Shown here piece by piece: positions 57,738-64,000 of a DNA stretch of 64,000 nt; within the stretch, counting starts at the first letter, position 1, and each line of letters starts with the position of its first letter. Source of the DNA: Ciborinia camelliae (taxonomy: Eukaryota > Ascomycota > Leotiomycetes > Helotiales > Sclerotiniaceae); assembly GCA_025890175.1 (NCBI GenBank), contig JANPYM010000008.1, positions 546,073 through 610,072 on the forward strand, read 5' to 3'. Below the pieces are notes generated by a model, which saw only the letters and a list, made by a program, of their open reading frames with translations, made no database searches and was not told where the DNA came from. The position numbers were made by a program, and so were the translations under genes.

Positions 57738-60700
57738 TTCTCATGTAGAGCAGATTTCCCAAAGGAAAAATCACGAGTTGATTATCGTATACGAGGTTTT
57801 GTTCAGCAGCTTGGTACGTCCTCTGAGGTTGTCTGCTTTGGGGATCTTAGATATAATACCATGACTGTAGAAATTTGAATGGGACTTCGTCCCGAAATAA
57901 TGGAAAAAGCTTACGTGCGTCTAACCGTGACTACATTTTTTTGCTACCAATACAAATAAACTATCATCGCTAGAGCTACGATATTGACAACCAGGCATTC
58001 TAAATAGAGACGAGAACCATAGTCTCCTAAAGATTGAAAAGGCTTCGTACCATAATATCCTCAAACTCAAAGTAGACGTTTGACCGTGACTTATGCTTGA
58101 CTGCCACATTAAGCGAGATGCTTTAATTGGTCAGAGTTAGGTTTGAGAAATCCATAATGCAGCAGACTGGATTTTGTTCACATTGCCGTCATTGACGTCG
58201 TCAACTTAAACTGCCCAGGCGGCCTGGGGAATTACTAGAGCTGCTGCTGCTGCTATTCCCTGGACGGCTGTTGGCCATATTACAAGCCTGCATCTTCTAT
58301 TAAACCTTTTATGTATCGACAAACTGTGGAAGTGTGGTCGTGAGGTTTGTATCGGGATTCGGCGGTGAATCTAGTGCTTCCGAAGCAGGCTGAGGTCGAC
58401 TATACCAGGGAACTTGCTGTGGTGAATGATCTTCCACTCACCAAGTCATGTTGCATTGCGGGGGCTGGGTTCATATGTCTAGTTCCGGGGTATATAAAGA
58501 AGGTTTTCAACTAGAGCTCCTCTACTATATTGGCATAATCGGCATGTTTGCAAAGTATGGAAGTGGACCTTTAGGCTTTTTGGAGTGAGAGCGTTGATAT
58601 GAGGAGAAAACTCCTTCGAAATACTCACAGTTTCATGGTACCATCTAATATCTTTTGTTGACATCTCAATATCCTCATAATCTACTGTCACTAGCTATTA
58701 TTATTACCACTCAACGTCTCTCCTGATCTTTCTGTTACACCACGTACAACACGATCTCAGAACTCCCATATTTCCATCTAAACCATGCGCCTATGAATCT
58801 TGCCACGTACTTAGAGCCAGTAATACAACACAATATACGTCGACCACTTCTGTCTCCTCGACAAATTTCGCATGAATCCAGCCTGGTCTTTTTTGGAGCT
58901 ACAAAACTTGAAGTCTTTTATAGAGCGCTCTCAAGTTCCATGGCTTTGACTAGCCCACTTGATTCACCTACTCGCTGTCTTGATCATGTGAATTGACGAG
59001 TGAATCATGACCCCATGGTTCAGGTTACTAGCGCCAATTGCTGAGCATATTACGTATGTGATATTTGAACTACGGCAACTACTACTTTGGACGTGCCAAC
59101 TACCATACTTCTTTTGTCACCGGTGGTCCATGGGGACAAAATTTCACATTCAACAATAGTGGACAATATTGCATCTCCTCTCCAACGCAACTAGGACATT
59201 AAATTATTCTCTCAGTCATGAGTTATCAGACGAATTATCATTCAGTGACAACACTCGAGACTTTGGATGACAAATAAATTACTCTTTGACGATAATAAAT
59301 CAACCGAACCAAACAAACAATATTAATAAGTTTGGACTGTATTACGGAAACTTGCTGTCACAGGTAGCTTGAGCCAACAGTACTATTCATAGAATCATGG
59401 CACTAACAGAATCCTGCAATATCCTTGAATACGAGGTCTCCGGGAGAGTCTGAGATTACAATAATGTACGGGGTTGAAAATGGAGAGAGATAGAAGATAG
59501 CTACACCTAGATCATTGTGTGGGGCGAAGTTTGTTCGTGAATAATCATCCTCCTCAGGTGGAAAAGATGTAGGAATCGTTCGTATTCACTCATATTACCT
59601 AGCCCCTTCCACCTTTCACTCCAATCTTTGCTCTTGTGTTTATAAATTTTTCGTGATGGGCTATCAGGAGAATATCATTAGCAGCGAAACTCATTACATC
59701 GGGCATCTCAAGGGGTGCTATCGAAGTTTGAATCGCTTTCTTGAGTTGTATTGAGCATGCAAGATTTCTCGGGTCAGACAGAACAAAAAGCTATGAATTT
59801 TGCACTGTCAAAATGAAAGGGAGAGAATCTCATGGCGAGAAAAAGAGTTTCGTCCGACTGTGATATAGGATTATTGACAGCGAGAATCGTTCAACAATAA
59901 GTTTTATCCTCTGCCGGCAAAATAAACTTCGGACAAGAACATTTCTAATGACTAACTCACGTCCGGAGAGAGAAGATCCATAGTTGAAGCACTTCTGGTT
60001 GAAAATCACTTTGGTTGTCCCCACATGAGGATTTTCGGGTTTTTATTCCAAGACCTTTCATATGTCAATCCCGTGTAACTTTTGACTCTTATATACCCAA
60101 AGCTTCTCAAAACAGAGAATCTGTTGAAGCCTAGGTACTGGCACCATGTACCGTGGTGGGGAAGTGGAGCTCAGGGCTAGTCCCAAGATGGATAAGGGCG
60201 GGGTAGCAGGCCATATAGAGCTCTTCGTAGAGCCTCTCCTCTGTTCTTACCTTTTTAGTTAATCAATCCCATCTAACCCAATGCTTCCTACATATCCTGA
60301 AAGGAGTCATTCGTTTGTCACAATCGCTATTAACAGGACTGAAGCTTTCAGATTCACTTCAACGTAGTTTGGATACTTCTACTCCAACTCTGAAGGAATA
60401 TCAGAATTCCTTTTCGAAGATTGGAATATTTAAGGAAGCGTAGGACTTCCTCACCACTTTCTTGTGCTTGTTATTCATGGTACCACCATTTTATGTAAGG
60501 GTCTGATGGTAAGTGATGAAGATGTCGAGAGCAGGAGACAGCGCCATATTCGAAAGTAAAGGAAGAAAAGTAAATGATTATGTTGATAGTAAGTATACTA
60601 AAGTATCGCATTAAAGTCAAACTTAGATGAAAAATGAGTGTTATCCACTGGAGAATGAGTCGATATATATTTGATATGAAGCATGAAGCATGAAGCCAAA

Positions 60701-63700
60701 CTTGAGAAGATGCACTATGAAGTATTTTGATCACATCGGATGCACATGTATTCGCTTGGAAGCTTGAAACGTGCTGATTTATGGTGACTTCTTCGCTCGC
60801 AGAATATCATGGATAATTTATAGAGGAAGGAGAAGGTCAAGTAGAAGTCCATAGCTACTTCTACTTTCTGAACGACGTAAAGAATAGCCGTGCCGAGATC
60901 CGCTTTACAAAATCCCCACAAGTTTTGATAGGCTTCAAGCTATAATCGTAATACGATGGTTTAACCATACACTCTACGCTAATCGCAAGCACTTCAAAGG
61001 TATAAAAGTCCTCTGTCTGGTATTAGAAAGATCTATAACTAGATTTGTGGATTCACAGAAGCCCAGAGGGGTTGCCCCTTTTTTCCGAGTGTTTATGATT
61101 TTATGATGGACATACAAGTTCAGCTGAAGGACTCAAGTGTAACTCAGGAGAGGCCTCCCCATTTTCCTAGATAGATCGGATGATGTCTACATCCTATGAT
61201 AACTAGAATATCAGATGACTATGATACAAAAACAAACATGACACTCATTTCAACATCAGAGATGAAGTGTCAACACCAGCATAACCTCAGTCAATATTCT
61301 TGACATACTTTCTGGCCCTGGAGCAGCTTGAAAATTCCACAAAATCCTTACTAAAGCTGGGAAAAGACGCAGAATAGATAACTTTACTCCAATTATATCC
61401 ACCAACTCTGCGCTTTTATATCTACCCACTTGCCCATCTTGATCCCGCGATACCTCGCTAATAATTTGTTAGACCACTCGATCTATAACCCCTTATTTCA
61501 CGCTCCAAACCCTTGTAAGAATCGTGATAAATCGAAGGTCACAGAACAAAACCCACGTTTCTACCACGCTTCACCATACGCAACGGTAAATGCCTATGGA
61601 AGTCCGGCTATACTCTATTTTCTGATATCACATCTGTTCTTGAAGACGCCACCTCCTATATATAAAATAATGTTGAGGCCACGCAAAACTTAGTAGTGCA
61701 CAAAAACCCCAACAATATGGGAGACGACAGCAAGAAAACCAGAATCAGGGCTATTAACACGGCTTTGGACAACAAACTCCCGTTAGACCAGGAATAAACA
61801 ACAATCAAACCAGAGCCATTGTTACTAAGAAATTTCCTAAGAAGTCCTCGCTAACATGTACATAATGTTGCCATCTGCAGCCCGGTACTAGAAATGAATA
61901 GAAAGGGGTATAGATGTTTGGTACGTGAGGATCGTACAGCCTCAGCGACTCACTTGGGCAGAGTAGACTCTTAGTAAAAGATTATTTCCCCGAAACGTTT
62001 TGTTACTCGTAAACGAGACGTTGAGTAATTAAAAAATTGGTAAATGTTGATGTGAGAGTCTTGAGTGAAAAACGTATGCTAGCATGCGTATCAGGGTATC
62101 TTGAAATTCATGGTATTTTCGAATATCCTCCTTACTTGAGTTGCATGCCGTAACCATAAATATTTGAAGACTGTTTCAAGAAAGACTTTATATCCTCGGA
62201 GAAAAATATATGAAGTATCGTGACATTTTCTCTGTATACTGCCTAGAAATACTTGAATGGAAGAATATTAAATGATACAAAATGGAGATGATAGTCTTCA
62301 GATACGAACCATATTCCAAAACTAGTAATGCGATGGAATATTTCGGATGAAAAGGAGCAAAATTCACCAAATGGGGGGCTAAGAAACGAGGTCTATCATG
62401 CATGCCACGTATATATATATATATATATATATACAAACCAACGTTTGTCAAAGCCCATGAGGGTGCATGAGAATATATGAGGTTTTCCTTTTCCCCCGTA
62501 GAAACAGGATATCAGATAACCTTTATATACACTTCCAGAAATCCCAGCGCCTTCTAGATACAACCAGATACATGAATGACGAGGTATTCACCCAAGCTTC
62601 GCCCCTTCAAGAAGTCTTCTCAACGTATTTGATGTGACGTCACTCAACATTTCGGTTTGCATATTTGAGCTATTGAGCAAGAGTGCAGCTTAAGTTTTCA
62701 GGGCACGGTGATTGAAGTTGATGGGATAATCATACACAGGGAGCCGGATTTCCCTTTCCGAAAAGGAGAATCGAGGTTAATCTAATCGGAAGTATGGCAT
62801 GGTATATAGAATAGAGAATTACGTGAGCACAAACTTCGCTTGTCAGAATGCTAATAGAATTAGGTTCGATGAATCTTGTCGATGAAAAGCTGTGAATCAT
62901 AGAGGAAAGAGGGATTCATTCTAAATATAATCGGATAATAGTTCTCCTAACCTAGGGATCGTTAGGCAAGACGAACACCTCACAAGAGGAGCCAAAAACC
63001 ATGAGCCAAAAACTATTCTGCGGGACATACACAGACACAAGCCCCCAAAAGCTTGATGAGAAGCCAAAGACTATCAAGAAAAGCATTGATCCTTTCTTTC
63101 CCTTTGCCGTAGGGAAGAACTACCACATACCTTCTATGCAGCTAGCAACAATTCAGAGACCCTTATAGATAGAAATCCCGATATCTTCCATGCACTTTCA
63201 ACGCGGATCCACGACAGCTCATTCCCGATTCCCCAACTCCCCACCGTAGCTCCGACCATCGAATTTCTCAAGATTCTATAATTGATGAGTACTTATGGTT
63301 GTGCATAAATAACACTAGTAAAACGACCATGTTAACATTCCAGAGAAAGAGTGCCGATTATCTTCATTTTCGAACTACGGTGCCATGTTCCAAAGAAAGT
63401 GCATCTTCAACTTAGAGAGAACTTGTATATTGGGATCCTAGATTCCAATAGAGTGTGAATAACTTAATACTGGAGCAATAAAAGTTCAAGGACTTTATAA
63501 CCAAAGGCGAACAAAAAAATGTTGAGATGAGTGTATTAGTATAATGATAGACCATACAAAATAAATCCGCAGCCCATATTAAGAAAAAGAAAAATACAGT
63601 CCTGTACTACTCTATACTGCATATCCATATCAGAAAAAAGGACCCCATGCCATACCTGGATTCTAGCTTCATGTAGCATCTGAATAGATCAGAACCTACC

Positions 63701-64000
63701 TAATACTAATACATGTGATGGAGATGATTCAGATTGAATAAAATTGAAACACGAATAGAGATATACCTACTATTAGGTAGGTAGGTAGGTATACACCATA
63801 TACAACCGAAATCCTAGTTCGTGAAAAAGAAACTCACTTTTTTTTTAAAACATTCGGTTTTGTTTGTTCCATCAAAGATACCTACCTAGGTAGTAAATGA
63901 TTCGGATATCCACCATGAATACATTCATTTATTCATTCATTCATTCATCCATTCATTCGGCTAAAATAGGTTTTATCCCCCCCCCCCTTTCCAAAACCCC
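57738..64000. other. Gene desert, part 3
   Basis: About 6.3 kb with no recognisable gene. Simple tracts: GCTGCTGCTGCTGC near 58240, (TA)n at 62410-62433, (TAGG)n at 63776-63790, (ATTC)n at 63923-63957 and C13 near 63980. TATA boxes near 58490 and 62530 are not followed by credible genes. A gene may start beyond the right edge. Confidence 0.45.

Noticed and set aside
1..64000. Telomeric TTAGGG/CCCTAA arrays
   Set aside because: None are present. The abundant TACC/TAGG runs are dispersed tetranucleotide microsatellites.

Overview
The window looks like nuclear DNA from a filamentous ascomycete (Pezizomycotina). Genes have short GT-AG introns of about 50-170 bp with fungal-type donors (GTATGT, GTAAGT), encode fungal protein families, and lie among AT-rich intergenic DNA full of TACC/TAGG tetranucleotide runs. 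Leotiomycetes/Helotiales is my best guess, but I could not test it. A 10-N gap at 39385-39394 shows that this is a draft scaffold.

Layout. 1-193: 3' end of a homogentisate 1,2-dioxygenase gene. 2412-3275: a four-exon gene for a small basic protein, probably DUF6699. 3.3-7.9 kb: intergenic, with a 678-bp pure GAAATT hexanucleotide tract and two further minisatellites. 7910-8991 (-): a four-exon single-domain cupin. 9878-12727 (-): a 949-aa intronless protein that I read as the domesticated cellular reverse transcriptase RVT. 12.7-17.7 kb: sparse, with one probable small protein gene (16.7-17.0 kb, -) and one tentative mitochondrial-type small protein (15.5-16.0 kb, +). 17.7-26.6 kb: a gene-free array of about 27 decayed copies of a roughly 180-bp repeat with a strongly conserved core, broken up by transposon-like insertions. 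28385-30531 (-): nine-exon NAD(P)-dependent succinate-semialdehyde dehydrogenase, divergent from 31203-32477 (+): a membrane-anchored short-chain dehydrogenase. 36817-38631 (+): a DUF3445/heme-dependent oxidative N-demethylase-like protein. Its 3' two thirds and downstream DNA appear again straight after the N gap (39395-41165), almost certainly an unmerged contig overlap. 42282-43517 (-): a 411-aa fungal protein of unknown function. 44775-45257 (+): a small single-pass membrane protein. 45.3-64 kb: about 18.7 kb with no convincing gene. It holds a 378-bp PIF/Harbinger-like MITE, a tRNA-like sequence next to a T29 run, a perfect hairpin and several TATA-box/short-ORF combinations.

The genes do not form an obvious cluster. 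Homogentisate dioxygenase (tyrosine/phenylalanine breakdown), SSADH (GABA shunt) and the N-demethylase-like protein are metabolic enzymes, but nothing in their arrangement shows co-regulation except the shared 671-bp divergent promoter of SSADH and the SDR. The items most worth attention are the ~180-bp repeat array, the RVT gene with an apparently altered first catalytic residue, and the false duplication at the scaffold gap.
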